A stretch of DNA of 64,000 nucleotides from Pseudomonadota bacterium (GCA_021847835.1 JAJZPR010000003.1:96495-160494), one strand, 5' to 3'; positions 1-8,506 are shown, counted from the stretch's first letter. Made by a program: numbers and translations. Notes: generated by a model not told the origin, from the letters alone.

Positions 1-314
1 AGTACGCGCGCGCCGGCCTGCCCATGCTGCCGGTCACGCACGGCGAGAAGTTCACCCGCCTGCACGTGCTGTTCTATACCGTCATCCTGCTGGCGGTCAG
101 CGTCCTGCCGGTCACTACGGGCATGAGCGGCTGGATCTACCTGGCGGCCGCGCTGATTTTGGGAGGAGCGTACATCGGCTACGGCTGGGCGCTGTGGCGC
201 AATTATTCCGACGCCCTGGCCAGGCGCGCTTTCCGGTTTTCGCTGTGGTATCTGAGCCTGCTGTTCGCCGCCATGCTGGCGGACCATTATTTCAGGCTGC
301 CGGTGGGGGGTTGA
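1..314 (+). CDS. cyoE: Protoheme IX farnesyltransferase (heme O synthase), C-terminal part
   Basis: The reading frame is already open at the window edge, so only about the last 103 residues are present. The visible start reads [14 protein letters not shown], the conserved cytoplasmic loop of the UbiA-type heme farnesyltransferases, followed by three hydrophobic helices typical of the C-terminal end. The enzyme attaches farnesyl diphosphate to heme b in the inner membrane, giving heme O for heme-copper oxidases. Its position just before a SCO chaperone and cbb3 genes fits an oxidase biogenesis region. Note that cbb3 oxidase itself uses hemes b and c, so a second oxidase using heme O or A is implied elsewhere. 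Confidence 0.85.
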   Translation, partial: YARAGLPMLPVTHGEKFTRLHVLFYTVILLAVSVLPVTTGMSGWIYLAAALILGGAYIGYGWALWRNYSDALARRAFRFSLWYLSLLFAAMLADHYFRLPVGG

Positions 315-349
315 GCCGGGCCGAAGCGGGGATATTCAGACCAGTTTGT

Positions 350-355
350 TATAAT
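350..355 (+). promoter_or_regulatory. Candidate -10 element upstream of the Rrf2 regulator
   Basis: A perfect TATAAT hexamer sits in a short AT-rich island 49 bases before the start of the Rrf2 gene. No convincing -35 hexamer lies at the normal distance, so an activator-dependent or weak promoter is possible. Confidence 0.35.
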
Positions 356-404
356 TAAAAATATATGCCACGATAACCTGGCCAACCACCCTGTCGATGT
401 CCAC

Positions 405-869
405 ATGATCCTCTCCCGCACCAGCCAGTATGCCGTGCAAGCCTTGATCTACATGGCGACCCAGCCTTCCGGCGCGCCCATCCTCAACAAGGATATCGCG
501 GCCAAGCTCAATGTGCCCGCGCCTTACCTGGCCAAGATCCTGCAAAGCCTGGCCAAGGGCAATCTCCTGTATTCCTTCCGCGGGCGCCTGGGCGGATTCT
601 GTCTCAAGGAAGACGGCCTCAAGGTGACGCTGATGGACATCCTGCTGCTGACCGAAGGCCCGGCTTTCACGCAAAGCTGCCTGCTTGGGCTGAAGAAATG
701 TTCCGACGATACGGCCTGCCCCGTGCATTTTCGCTGGTCCCCGGTCAAGGAAAAGATCATCAGCCTGCTCAAGGAAACCACGCTGGGCAAGCTGGCCAAG
801 GCAGTGCAGTCGGGCAAATACCGGCTGTCCGACCTGCCCAATGCGGCATTCGAACAAATCGCGCCATGA
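405..869 (+). CDS. Rrf2 family transcriptional regulator with three-cysteine motif
   Basis: A 154-residue winged-helix protein of the Rrf2 family (IscR/NsrR relatives). The N-terminus ILSRTSQYAVQALIYMA is the family's first helix, and GRLGGFCL (about residues 60-67) is the wing. Cysteines 92, 99 and 105 lie in the position where Rrf2 proteins bind an iron-sulfur cluster, so it probably senses NO, redox state or cluster supply. It overlaps the SCO gene by four bases and precedes the cbb3 genes, which suggests it controls respiratory genes nearby; that target is inferred. Which of the Rrf2 subgroups it belongs to cannot be settled from the motif alone. Confidence 0.9.
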   Translation: MILSRTSQYAVQALIYMATQPSGAPILNKDIAAKLNVPAPYLAKILQSLAKGNLLYSFRGRLGGFCLKEDGLKVTLMDILLLTEGPAFTQSCLLGLKKCSDDTACPVHFRWSPVKEKIISLLKETTLGKLAKAVQSGKYRLSDLPNAAFEQIAP

Positions 870-1459
870 GGGCGCTGGTTCTTGCGGCGGCGGTCGCGGC
901 ACTGGCGGCCTGCGGTCGCACCGATGCTCCGCCGCCCGAACCGGCATTTCTCGCCACTGACATCACCGGCGCGCCCTGGGGGCGCGATTTCAGGCTGACC
1001 GACCACACCGGCAGGGTGCGCACGCTGGCGGATTTCCGCGGCAAGGTCGTGGCCATGTTCTTCGGCTATACGCATTGCCCTGACGTTTGCCCCACCACGA
1101 TGTCGGATTTCGCCATGGCCATCCGCGAACTGGGCGCCGATGGGGAAAAGGTCCAGGTGCTGTTCGTCACCGTCGATCCGGAACGCGACACGCCCGAACT
1201 GCTGGCCAGATACGTGCCCTCCTTCAACCCGAGCTTCCTGGGCATGCATGCCGATGCCAACACCCTCGCCGAACTGGCAAGGGAATTCAAAGTGATCTAT
1301 CAAAAAAGCTCCGTCAAAGGCCCGGCGGAGTACCTGATCGACCACAGCGCAGGAACCTATGTCTTCGATCCTCAAGGCAGGCTGCGGCTGCACATCGCCT
1401 ACGGCACAGGCCCGGCGGCGATCGCTCGGGATTTGCGGATGCTGCTCGCCCGGGATTGA
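866..1459 (+). CDS. SCO1/SenC copper chaperone lipoprotein
   Basis: A 197-residue thioredoxin-fold protein of the SCO1/SenC/PrrC family, which delivers copper to oxidases. The start ATG overlaps the stop of the Rrf2 gene (ATGA), indicating one operon. The N-terminus is a lipoprotein signal with lipobox LAAC at residues 13-16. The copper site is complete: CPDVC at 71-75 and His160. It is therefore anchored on the periplasmic side of a membrane. An open frame extends further upstream inside the Rrf2 gene but lacks a signal peptide at its head, so the ATGA start is preferred. Being next to ccoNOQP, it probably serves CuB insertion. Confidence 0.93.
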   Translation: MRALVLAAAVAALAACGRTDAPPPEPAFLATDITGAPWGRDFRLTDHTGRVRTLADFRGKVVAMFFGYTHCPDVCPTTMSDFAMAIRELGADGEKVQVLFVTVDPERDTPELLARYVPSFNPSFLGMHADANTLAELAREFKVIYQKSSVKGPAEYLIDHSAGTYVFDPQGRLRLHIAYGTGPAAIARDLRMLLARD

Positions 1460-1468
1460 GCGGGCGGC

Positions 1469-1498
1469 TTGCCGGCACGGCCCGGCATCCGTTACAAT
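1469..1498 (+). promoter_or_regulatory. Candidate sigma-70 promoter of the cco operon
   Basis: TTGCCG and TACAAT are separated by 18 bases and followed by a GC-rich stretch, then an AT-rich leader of about 60 bases running to ccoN. I looked for an FNR/Anr site (TTGAT-N4-ATCAA) here and found none. Confidence 0.45.
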
Positions 1499-1568
1499 AC
1501 CGCGCTTAATTTTTTCAGCATATTTGGTTTTTCTAAAATATTAAAATTTTTGATGAAGCGAGGGTGTC

Positions 1569-3029
1569 ATGGCGATAACAACGTTCTCGTCGGCTGAGCA
1601 GTACAACTTTGATATTGTCAAGAAATTTGCCGTCATGGCCCTGGTTTGGGCGGTGGTCGGCATGTTCGTCGGCGTGTATATCGCTTCGGAACTGGCCTGG
1701 CCGTTCCTGAACCTTGACAGTCCCTATATCAGCTTTGGCCGTCTGCGCCCGGTGCACACCGGCGCGGTGATTTTCGGTTTTGGCGGCTCGGCGCTGTTCG
1801 CCACCTCCTACTACGTGGTGCAGCGTACCTGCCAGACCCGCCTGATTTCCGACGGCATGGCCAGCTTCACCTTCTGGGGCTGGCAGACCGTCATCGTGCT
1901 GGCCGCGCTGTCCTATGTGACGGGCTACTCCCAGGGCCGCGAATACGCGGAAATGGAATGGCCCATCGACATCCTGATCGAAGTGGTGTGGGTGACCTAC
2001 CTGATCCTGTTCGTCGGCACCATCATGCGCCGCAAGCAGCCGCACATCTACGTCGCCAACTGGTTCTACCTCGCCTTCATCCTGGCCACCGCGCTGCTGC
2101 ACACCTTCAACAACCTGGCCGTTCCCGTCGACCTGTTCTCGCTGAAGTCCTACAGCCTGTTCTCCGGCACCCAGGACGCCATGACCCAGTGGTGGTACGG
2201 CCACAACGCGGTGGGCTTCTTCCTGACTGCGGCCTTCCTCGGCATGATGTACTACTTCGTGCCCAAGCAGGCCGGCCGCCCGATCTACTCCTATCGCCTG
2301 TCCATCGTGCACTTCTGGGCGCTGGGCTTCATGTACATGTGGGTGGGCGCGCACCACCTGCACTGGACCGCGCTGCCCGACTGGACCTCCACCCTGGCCG
2401 CGACCTTCTCCATCCTGCTCCTGATGCCCTCCTGGGGCGGCATGATCAACGGCATCATGACCCTGTCGGGCGCCTGGGACAAACTCAGGACCGACCCGGT
2501 GATGCGCTTCCTGATCGTGGCGCTGTCCTTCTACGGTATGTCGACTTTCGAAGGCCCGATGATGTCGCTGAAGGAGGTGAACGCGCTGTCGCATTACACC
2601 GACTGGACCGTGGGTCACGTGCACTCCGGCGCGCTGGGCTGGGTGGCGATGATCTCCTTCGGCTCGCTGTACCACATGATCCCCAAGCTGTGGGACACCA
2701 AGCTGTACAGCACCAAGCTGGTCGAAGTCCATTTCTGGCTGGCGACCATCGGCATCCTGCTCTACATCATCGCCATGTGGATCTCGGGCATCACCCAGGG
2801 CCTGATGTGGCGCGCGACCGACGAGTTCGGCAACCTGCAGTATTCCTTCGTGGAATCGGTGGCGGCCATGATTCCGTTCTACATCATGCGAGCCGTCGGC
2901 GGCGCCTTCTTCCTCTCCGGCGTGATCGTCATGGTTTACAACATTTTCAGGACCATCCGCCAGGCCAAGCAGGAAGAAGCTGCGCTTGAGGCCAAACTGG
3001 CCGCCAAGATGGCAGGCGCCGGCGCGTAA
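1569..3029 (+). CDS. ccoN: cbb3-type cytochrome c oxidase subunit I
   Basis: The catalytic subunit of the proton-pumping C-type heme-copper oxidase, 486 residues and about 12 membrane helices. The metal ligands are all visible: His63 in RPVHTG (low-spin heme b), His212 in YGHNAV and His262/His263 (CuB region), and His350/His352 in VGHVHSG (heme b3 and heme b). It reduces oxygen to water with very high affinity and takes electrons from ccoO and ccoP. The start has AGGG just upstream. It is first in ccoN-O-Q-P, 12 bases ahead of ccoO. Confidence 0.97.
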   Translation: MAITTFSSAEQYNFDIVKKFAVMALVWAVVGMFVGVYIASELAWPFLNLDSPYISFGRLRPVHTGAVIFGFGGSALFATSYYVVQRTCQTRLISDGMASFTFWGWQTVIVLAALSYVTGYSQGREYAEMEWPIDILIEVVWVTYLILFVGTIMRRKQPHIYVANWFYLAFILATALLHTFNNLAVPVDLFSLKSYSLFSGTQDAMTQWWYGHNAVGFFLTAAFLGMMYYFVPKQAGRPIYSYRLSIVHFWALGFMYMWVGAHHLHWTALPDWTSTLAATFSILLLMPSWGGMINGIMTLSGAWDKLRTDPVMRFLIVALSFYGMSTFEGPMMSLKEVNALSHYTDWTVGHVHSGALGWVAMISFGSLYHMIPKLWDTKLYSTKLVEVHFWLATIGILLYIIAMWISGITQGLMWRATDEFGNLQYSFVESVAAMIPFYIMRAVGGAFFLSGVIVMVYNIFRTIRQAKQEEAALEAKLAAKMAGAGA

Positions 3030-3041
3030 GGAAAAAACATC

Positions 3042-3791
3042 ATGCGACTCAATTTCAAGCACGAATGGATTGAAACCAATATCGGCCTGATGCTGGTGCT
3101 GACCATGCTGGCCATCAGCGTGGGCGGCCTGGTCGAAATCGCGCCGTTGTTCTTCATCAACAAGACCGTGGAAAAGGTCGAGGGCATCAATGTCCGTCCC
3201 TACACCCCGCTGGAACAGCGCGGCCGCGACATCTACACCCGCGAAGGCTGCTATACCTGCCATTCGCAGATGATCCGGCCGTTTGTCGATGAAAAGCTGC
3301 GCTACGGCCATTACTCGCTGGCGGCCGAGTCGCAGTACGACCACCCCTTCCAGTGGGGCTCCAAGCGCACCGGCCCGGATCTGGCGCGCGTGGGCGGCAA
3401 GTATTCCAACGAGTGGCACGTGCAGCACCTGATCGCGCCGCGCTCCATGGTGCCCGAGTCGGTCATGCCCAACTATCCCTGGCTCATGCAGAACCTCGAT
3501 CTGTCCGATCTCGAAGGGCGCATGAAGGCGCTGCGCGCGGTCGGCGTGCCGTATTCGCTGACCGAGGCCGAGCGCGAGGCCAACGTCGAGAAGTTCGGCG
3601 CCGAAGTCGCGGCACAGTTGCACATTCCTGACGCCAAGAAGAATCTGGTCGAGCAGGCCAATCTGGGCAACTACGACGGCAACAAGGCCGGCGTTTCCGA
3701 AATGGACGCGCTGGTGGCCTACCTGCAGGTGCTCGGGACCATGGTGGACTTCACCAAGGTCAACGAAGACGAGCTGGTGCGCACGCGCTGA
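3042..3791 (+). CDS. ccoO: cbb3-type cytochrome c oxidase subunit II (monoheme cytochrome c)
   Basis: A 249-residue subunit with one N-terminal membrane anchor (about residues 14-36) and a periplasmic cytochrome c domain. The heme c site CYTCH is at residues 70-74 and a Met ligand is expected in the SVMPNYPW region. It passes electrons from ccoP or soluble cytochrome c to the ccoN core. The length is at the long end for the family because of an insertion between the heme site and the C-terminus (around residues 165-210). Confidence 0.96.
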   Translation: MRLNFKHEWIETNIGLMLVLTMLAISVGGLVEIAPLFFINKTVEKVEGINVRPYTPLEQRGRDIYTREGCYTCHSQMIRPFVDEKLRYGHYSLAAESQYDHPFQWGSKRTGPDLARVGGKYSNEWHVQHLIAPRSMVPESVMPNYPWLMQNLDLSDLEGRMKALRAVGVPYSLTEAEREANVEKFGAEVAAQLHIPDAKKNLVEQANLGNYDGNKAGVSEMDALVAYLQVLGTMVDFTKVNEDELVRTR

Positions 3792-3814
3792 GCGTAAACA
3801 TTTAGGGGTGAGCG

Positions 3815-3994
3815 ATGGAATGGCTGAACTGGTTTTCCAGGCCCGAGAACACCAAGCCGCTGGCCCTGCTGATATTTTTCGTGACCTTTGCCGGCATCGT
3901 GCTGTATGTGTATGGCAGCAAGAAACGCAGCAAGCGGCTGGAATCCTACAAGGACATTCCCTTCCAGGACGATGCCCCGGACAACAAGGATTGA
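3815..3994 (+). CDS. ccoQ: cbb3-type oxidase subunit CcoQ (FixQ)
   Basis: A 59-residue protein read directly from the sequence, beginning MEWLNWFSRPENTKPLALL. It has one membrane helix (about residues 16-34) followed by a basic segment GSKKRSKR and an acidic tail, the usual CcoQ layout. It lies between ccoO and ccoP, and AGGGGTGAG upstream supplies the ribosome binding site. CcoQ stabilises the complex and is not catalytic. Confidence 0.9.
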   Translation: MEWLNWFSRPENTKPLALLIFFVTFAGIVLYVYGSKKRSKRLESYKDIPFQDDAPDNKD

Positions 3995-3997
3995 GTG

Positions 3998-4933
3998 ATG
4001 AGTGAACAAAACCTGCAATCACAAACCGTGCAGACCACCGGCCATGCCTGGGACGGCGACCTCCAGGAATTCAACAATCCGCTGCCGACCTGGTGGGTGT
4101 ATGTGTTCTACGTGACCATCGCCTTTGCCATCGGCTACTGGCTGGTCTACCCCTCGTGGCCGTTTGGCAAGGGCTTCCTGCCGGGCATTCCCGTGCCGGG
4201 CATTTCCAAGATCACCTACGTGAACAGCGAGGGTGAAACCGTGGAAAGCCACTGGAATACCCGCGCCCTGCTGGCGAAGAAGCTGAACGAGGCCGAGGAA
4301 ATGCAGAAGCCCTACTTCAGCAAGGTGGCAGCGAGCGATTTCGGCCAGATCGCCAAGGATCCCGAGCTGTCCGGCTTCGTGCTGTCCGCCGGCAAGGCGC
4401 TGTTCACCGAAAACTGCGCGCCCTGTCACCAGCAGGGCGGCCAGGGCGTGCTGGGCTTCTTCCCCAACCTGACCGACGACGACTGGCTGTACGGCGGCAG
4501 CTACGACAAGATCCATCAAACCCTGGTCAACGGCCGCCGCGGCTACATGCCGGCCTTCGGCGAGGTGCTTTCCGCAGGCGAGATCGATGCGCTGGCCAAC
4601 TATGTCGCCAGCCTGTCCGGCATTCCGCACGACGGGAACAAGGCGGCGAGCGGCAGGGCGCTGTTCACCTCCGAGGCCGCGGCCTGCTTCTACTGCCACG
4701 GCGAGAATGCCAAGGGGCGCCAGGACATCGGCGCACCCAACCTCACGGACAAGATCTGGCTGTGGGCCGATGTGCCTGGCGCGGACAAGCCCGAAGACAA
4801 GCTTGCCGCCATCCGCTCGACCATCATCGCCGGCGTCAACAAGGGCGTGATGCCGGCCTGGGGCGGGCGCCTGAGCCCCGAGCAGATCAAGGTGCTGACC
4901 GTGTATGTGCACGAACTGGGCGGCGGCAAGTAA
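3998..4933 (+). CDS. ccoP: cbb3-type cytochrome c oxidase subunit III (diheme cytochrome c)
   Basis: A 311-residue subunit with an N-terminal membrane segment (TWWVYVFYVTIAFAIGYWL) and two cytochrome c domains. Heme sites are CAPCH at residues 140-144 and CFYCH at 230-234. It accepts electrons from soluble cytochrome c and feeds them to ccoO. A GTG three bases upstream is in frame, but the ATG is the more natural start. The intrinsic terminator 37 bases downstream closes the structural operon. Confidence 0.96.
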   Translation: MSEQNLQSQTVQTTGHAWDGDLQEFNNPLPTWWVYVFYVTIAFAIGYWLVYPSWPFGKGFLPGIPVPGISKITYVNSEGETVESHWNTRALLAKKLNEAEEMQKPYFSKVAASDFGQIAKDPELSGFVLSAGKALFTENCAPCHQQGGQGVLGFFPNLTDDDWLYGGSYDKIHQTLVNGRRGYMPAFGEVLSAGEIDALANYVASLSGIPHDGNKAASGRALFTSEAAACFYCHGENAKGRQDIGAPNLTDKIWLWADVPGADKPEDKLAAIRSTIIAGVNKGVMPAWGGRLSPEQIKVLTVYVHELGGGK

Positions 4934-4970
4934 GCTTGAACCCTTTCGTGGCCCTTTTGAGAGTTAAGGA

Positions 4971-4995
4971 AAACCCCCGGTAACGGGGGTTTTTT
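4971..4995 (+). terminator. Intrinsic terminator after ccoP
   Basis: The stem CCCCCG/CGGGGG has a GTAA loop, an A-run before it and six T after it. It separates ccoNOQP from the assembly genes that follow. Confidence 0.88.
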
Positions 4996-5012
4996 GTCCG
5001 CGCAAAACAGAC

Positions 5013-6446
5013 ATGCAAGTCGGACTTGAAGAACAGCTTGCCCCCTTGCAGGGGCGCATTCCCGTTTTCACCCGCTCGGTGAAGGGGGCGTTTCGGCGTT
5101 TCAAGTCGGGCGTGCTGATGCTGGCCTTTGGCGTGTTTTTCCTGCTGCCCTGGCTGCCGTGGCGGCGCGGCGACGGCCCTGGCCAGGCGGTGCTGTTCGA
5201 CGTGCCCGGCCGCCGCTTCCTGATCTTCGACCTGACCGTGTATCCGCAGGACGTGGTGTGGCTGGCGATCCTGCTGTTCATCGCCGCGGCCATCCTGTTC
5301 TTCGCCACCGCTCTGGTGGGACGCGCCTTCTGCGGCTATTTCTGCTTCCAGACCCTGTGGACGGATTTCTTCATCTGGATCGAGGCCAGGATACAGGGCG
5401 AGCGGCCGGCGCGCGTGCGCCTGTACCGCCAGCCCTGGAATCGCGAAAAGCTGTTGAAGATCGGCGGCACGCATCTTCTCTGGCTCGCGGCGAGTTTCTG
5501 GACGGGGTTGAGCTTCGTTCTGTACTTCGGCTATGCGCCCGATCTGGTCTTCCGCTTTTTCACCGGCGAGGCTGCCGCCGCGGCCTACATCACGGTGGGG
5601 GTGCTGACGCTGTCCACCTATTTCGCTGCCGGTTACATGCGCGAGCAGATCTGCACCTATGTGTGTCCTTACGGCCGCTTCCAGAGCGTGATGTACGATG
5701 CAGAGACGCTGGCGGTGCACTACGATGCGCCGCGCGGGGAAGGCCGGCTGGGACGGGCCAGCGCGCGCGCGGGCATGCGCACCCTGGAAGAGCGTCATGC
5801 CAGGGGAAATGGCGACTGCATCGATTGCGGCCTGTGCGTGCAGGTTTGTCCGGCCGGCATCGACATCCGCGAGGGCCTGCAATACAAGTGCATTTCCTGC
5901 GGCCTGTGCGTCGACGCCTGCAACGGCATCATGGATTCCATGGGCTTTGCGCGCGGCCTGATCCGCTACGACTCCGAGGCCAATCTCGCCAGGGCAGTGC
6001 CCGACAAGCCGCGCCTGCACTGGAAGCGGCTCAAGGTCGTCGGCTACGGCGTGTCCATCGTGCTGATGACGGCTTATCTTGCCTACAGCATCGTTGCGCG
6101 CAGCAGCTTCGAGGGCGCGGTCACCCAGGTGCGCCAGCCGCTGTTCGTGGTGTTGTCCAGCGGCGATATCCGCAACCGTTACCAGATCCGGGTGACCAAC
6201 AAGCTGGGCATGGCGGAAACCTTTTCGGTCGGCGTCAAGGGCTTGCCGGAATCCGCGCTGGACATGGGCAGCCTGCGCGAAGTGACGGTCAGGCCGGGGC
6301 ACAGCGCCATCCTGCAGGCAAGCATCATTCTCGATCCCGAAACCGCGGCCAGGACGCGCGAAGTGGTGTTCGTCATCACCCCGCGCTCGCATCCCGCCGA
6401 GGCGCGCAGCGAGTCTGCGGGATTCCACTACACCGGCCGGAGTTGA
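5013..6446 (+). CDS. ccoG: Cytochrome c oxidase accessory protein CcoG (FixG/RdxA), 2[4Fe-4S]
   Basis: A 477-residue polyferredoxin-like membrane protein. Several membrane helices (for example 35-50, 88-108, 160-180) surround the NapH-type motifs FCGYFCFQ and CTYVCPYGR. Two 4Fe-4S motifs follow: Cys269/272/275/279 and Cys293/296/299/303, the second ending CN instead of CP. The C-terminal 120 residues form the Ig-like FixG domain. CcoG is reported to act as a copper reductase in cbb3 assembly. It starts right after the terminator, with no strong Shine-Dalgarno sequence, so it may depend on readthrough or a promoter I did not identify. Confidence 0.94.
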   Translation: MQVGLEEQLAPLQGRIPVFTRSVKGAFRRFKSGVLMLAFGVFFLLPWLPWRRGDGPGQAVLFDVPGRRFLIFDLTVYPQDVVWLAILLFIAAAILFFATALVGRAFCGYFCFQTLWTDFFIWIEARIQGERPARVRLYRQPWNREKLLKIGGTHLLWLAASFWTGLSFVLYFGYAPDLVFRFFTGEAAAAAYITVGVLTLSTYFAAGYMREQICTYVCPYGRFQSVMYDAETLAVHYDAPRGEGRLGRASARAGMRTLEERHARGNGDCIDCGLCVQVCPAGIDIREGLQYKCISCGLCVDACNGIMDSMGFARGLIRYDSEANLARAVPDKPRLHWKRLKVVGYGVSIVLMTAYLAYSIVARSSFEGAVTQVRQPLFVVLSSGDIRNRYQIRVTNKLGMAETFSVGVKGLPESALDMGSLREVTVRPGHSAILQASIILDPETAARTREVVFVITPRSHPAEARSESAGFHYTGRS

Positions 6447-6452
6447 TCTGAC

Positions 6453-7208
6453 ATGGAAACCGGACTTACCCTATTCGGCGGCTTGGCAGCGGTGCTGCTT
6501 TTGTTCGCGCTGGCGCGCGCGCTGCGCATGCCGGCGGCACTGGCCGGCCTCCTCGCGGGCATGGCGCCGCTGTTTGCCTACCTCGTCACCCTGTTCGGCC
6601 ATTGGCCCGGACTCGATGTCGTCGCCATCCATATCTCTGTTTTCATCAGCGCGGCCTTCATCCTGGTCGTGTTTTCGCGCTATCGCGCAAAACAATCGCG
6701 CATGCACTGGGTGCCCAAGGCGCTGATCGGCTTTTTCCTCGTGCTGATCGTGATGAATGCCGGCTTTCTGTATGTTTCCACCAAGGGCCTGCCGCCTGCG
6801 CTGGCCAATCTGCTGTTGCCGGGGAATGAAAACAGGATGCTGCATACCGGTTTTGCCGGCACCACCCGGCATGGGGAAGAGGCCGCCAAGGCCATCGGCG
6901 CGGATTTGTCGCGGCAGCACCGCAACGAGCAACTGGGCTGGCGGGTGCGCGTGGAGGGTTTGCGCATGCCCTCCGTGGGGCAAAATGCCGTGACCGTGTT
7001 TGCCGAAGACCGCCAAGGCCGCCCTCTGACCGGCCTGGCAGGGGAGTTCCTGCTCGCCAGGCCGGGCGCAAAGCCGGCAAGCGTGCCGCTCAGGGCTTCC
7101 GCCGGCGGGCAGTACGAAACTAGGCTGGATTTTTCGGGATCCGGGCTTTGGCTGCTTGAACTGCAACTGGACGGCTATCGGCAAGCCTGGGAAATCGAGG
7201 TGCCATGA
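6453..7208 (+). CDS. FixH-like cbb3 assembly protein with extra N-terminal membrane helices
   Basis: A 251-residue protein between ccoG and ccoS, where FixH/CcoH normally lies. The C-terminal part (about residues 85-251) looks like FixH: a membrane helix with VLIVMNAGFLYVS, then a periplasmic beta-rich domain containing NAVTVFAEDRQGRPLTGL and ending WLLELQLDG. The N-terminal 80 residues add three further hydrophobic segments (about 5-22, 27-47, 54-73), which classical FixH lacks. It overlaps ccoS by four bases. The FixH assignment rests on position and the C-terminal pattern, so it is good but not certain. Confidence 0.75.
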   Translation: METGLTLFGGLAAVLLLFALARALRMPAALAGLLAGMAPLFAYLVTLFGHWPGLDVVAIHISVFISAAFILVVFSRYRAKQSRMHWVPKALIGFFLVLIVMNAGFLYVSTKGLPPALANLLLPGNENRMLHTGFAGTTRHGEEAAKAIGADLSRQHRNEQLGWRVRVEGLRMPSVGQNAVTVFAEDRQGRPLTGLAGEFLLARPGAKPASVPLRASAGGQYETRLDFSGSGLWLLELQLDGYRQAWEIEVP

Positions 7209-7399
7209 GCGCGACCCTGCTGTTTCTGTTCGCGCTCACCGGCATTTTCGTCGTGCTGCTGATTGTGGGCATCTTCTGGTCCATCAGGAGCGGGCAGTTC
7301 GAGGATATGGAAGGCCCTGCCGAGCGCATCCTCATGGACGACGACGACCCCAGGCTGCCCGGGCGCAAGTCCAAGTCATTGAGCCGCGACGAGGAATAA
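7205..7399 (+). CDS. ccoS: cbb3-type oxidase assembly protein CcoS
   Basis: A 64-residue protein with one membrane helix (about 3-27) followed by SIRSGQFEDMEGPAERIL, the hallmark of CcoS, and an acidic DDDD stretch. CcoS is needed for cofactor (heme b and CuB) insertion into ccoN. The start ATG overlaps the stop of the FixH-like gene, so the two are translationally coupled. The usual neighbour ccoI (copper-exporting P-type ATPase) is absent from this window. Confidence 0.92.
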   Translation: MSATLLFLFALTGIFVVLLIVGIFWSIRSGQFEDMEGPAERILMDDDDPRLPGRKSKSLSRDEE

Positions 7400-7433
7400 A
7401 TTAGAATTCGCTTAACTATTCCGGGAGTTGATG

Positions 7434-7541
7434 ATGAAACAGTATCTGACCAAGCAAAACCTGCCCATGGTGGTGGTGGTGGGCCTGATCGTGTGGGCGT
7501 GGATCAGCCTGATCAGCGTGCTGATCGCCGGCATGTTCTGA
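7434..7541 (+). CDS. Single-helix membrane micropeptide downstream of ccoS
   Basis: A 35-residue frame (36 if the preceding in-frame ATG is used) starting MKQYLTKQNLPMVVVVGL. It is nearly all one membrane helix (about residues 10-33), with a basic N-terminal tail that predicts the N-terminus inside. GGGAG lies six bases before the chosen ATG. It follows ccoS by 34 bases and a strong terminator comes straight after, so it reads as the last gene of the cco assembly operon. By position and size it could be an accessory subunit of the oxidase, as CcoM is in Pseudomonas stutzeri; that is inference. Confidence 0.6.
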   Translation: MKQYLTKQNLPMVVVVGLIVWAWISLISVLIAGMF

Positions 7542-7565
7542 TTCGGGTTCGCTGGTTTCCAAACG

Positions 7566-7593
7566 AAAAGCCCCGCTTGATGCGGGGCTTTTT
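7566..7593. terminator. Bidirectional intrinsic terminator between the cco operon and rpoH
   Basis: AAAAGCCCCGC and GCGGGGCTTTTT form an 11-bp stem with a five-base loop. It has A and T tracts on both sides, so it can stop the cco transcripts and the convergent rpoH transcript. Confidence 0.9.
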
Positions 7594-7611
7594 CATGTGC
7601 GTTGCAGGGCG

Positions 7612-8454
7612 TCAGGCCGGGATCAGTTCGCGCATTTTCTTCATGGCCTTGGCTTCGATCTGGCGCACGCGTTCGGCGGAAATGCCGAATTCATCCGCCA
7701 GCTCGTGCAGGGTGGCGGATTCGCCCTCGGAAAGCCAGCGCGCCTCGATGATGCGGCGGCTGCGTTCGTCCAGGCTGGTCAACGCCGTTGCCAGGCCTTC
7801 GTGCTGCATGCGCTCGCCCTGTTCGCGTGCCAGCACTTCGACCGGCTCGTCTTCCGGGCTGGCCAGGTAGGCGATGGGGCTGTAGGACTCCTCGCCGTCC
7901 TCGACCGTGGGATCGAGGCCGATGTCCTGGCCGGACATGCGGGTTTCCATTTCGCGCACTTCCTCGGGTTTAACCCCGAGTTCCTTGGCGATGGCGGCGG
8001 TTTCGGCAGTGCCCAGGCTGCCCAGGCCCTGCTTCATGCTGCGCAGGTTGAAGAACAGCTTGCGCTGGGCCTTGGTGGTGGCCACCTTGACCAGGCGCCA
8101 GTTTTTCAGGATGTATTCGTGGATTTCGGCCTTGATCCAGTGCAGGGCGAAGCTCACCAGGCGCACGCCGCGGTCGGGGTCGAAGCGCTTTACGGCCTTC
8201 ATCAGGCCGATGTTGCCTTCCTGGATGAGGTCGGCCTGGGGCAGGCCGTAACCCATGTAATGGCGGGCGGTGCTGACCACCACGCGCAGGTGCGACAGCA
8301 CCAGCAACCGGGCGGCCTCGACATCCTCGTGGTCGCGCCAGCGGCGCGCCAGGCGCTGTTCTTCATCGAGGCTGAGCAGCGGATAGCGGTTTACGCTCTG
8401 GATGTAGGCTTCCAGACTCCCGGCGGAAACGACAGGTATCAGGGCTGTGGACAT
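7612..8454 (-). CDS. rpoH: RNA polymerase sigma-32 factor (heat shock)
   Basis: A 280-residue sigma-70 family protein. Region 2 is seen in GYGLPQADLIQEGNIGLMKAV, with the -10 recognition region around FALHWIKAEIHEYI. The RpoH box QRKLFFNLR at residues 130-138 marks it as sigma-32 and not another group. The C-terminal helix-turn-helix is in EFGISAERVRQIEAKAMKKM. It directs transcription of chaperone and protease genes under heat stress. It lies downstream of ftsX as in Escherichia coli, but has its own promoter overlapping a CIRCE operator, so HrcA probably represses it. Confidence 0.97.
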   Translation of the reverse strand: MSTALIPVVSAGSLEAYIQSVNRYPLLSLDEEQRLARRWRDHEDVEAARLLVLSHLRVVVSTARHYMGYGLPQADLIQEGNIGLMKAVKRFDPDRGVRLVSFALHWIKAEIHEYILKNWRLVKVATTKAQRKLFFNLRSMKQGLGSLGTAETAAIAKELGVKPEEVREMETRMSGQDIGLDPTVEDGEESYSPIAYLASPEDEPVEVLAREQGERMQHEGLATALTSLDERSRRIIEARWLSEGESATLHELADEFGISAERVRQIEAKAMKKMRELIPA

Positions 8455-8479
8455 AACTGAATTTACCTCCCGCTTGATT

Positions 8480-8506
8480 TTAGCACTCTGGCTTTCTGAG
8501 TGCTAA
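8480..8506 (-). promoter_or_regulatory. CIRCE operator (HrcA binding site) upstream of rpoH
   Basis: TTAGCACTC-N9-GAGTGCTAA is an exact match to the CIRCE consensus on both arms, with the canonical nine-base spacer. It lies directly downstream of the rpoH -10 element and covers the expected transcription start, 26 bases before the rpoH ATG. Confidence 0.95.

Noticed and set aside
1460..1568. An FNR/Anr box expected upstream of ccoN
   Set aside because: I scanned the AT-rich leader for TTGAT-N4-ATCAA and near variants and found none; TTGATG near 1553 has no matching second arm.
1533..4022. An 829-codon open frame antisense to ccoN-O-Q-P
   Set aside because: The sense-strand genes carry all heme and copper ligands. 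The antisense frame runs across gene boundaries and has biased composition, so it is a shadow.
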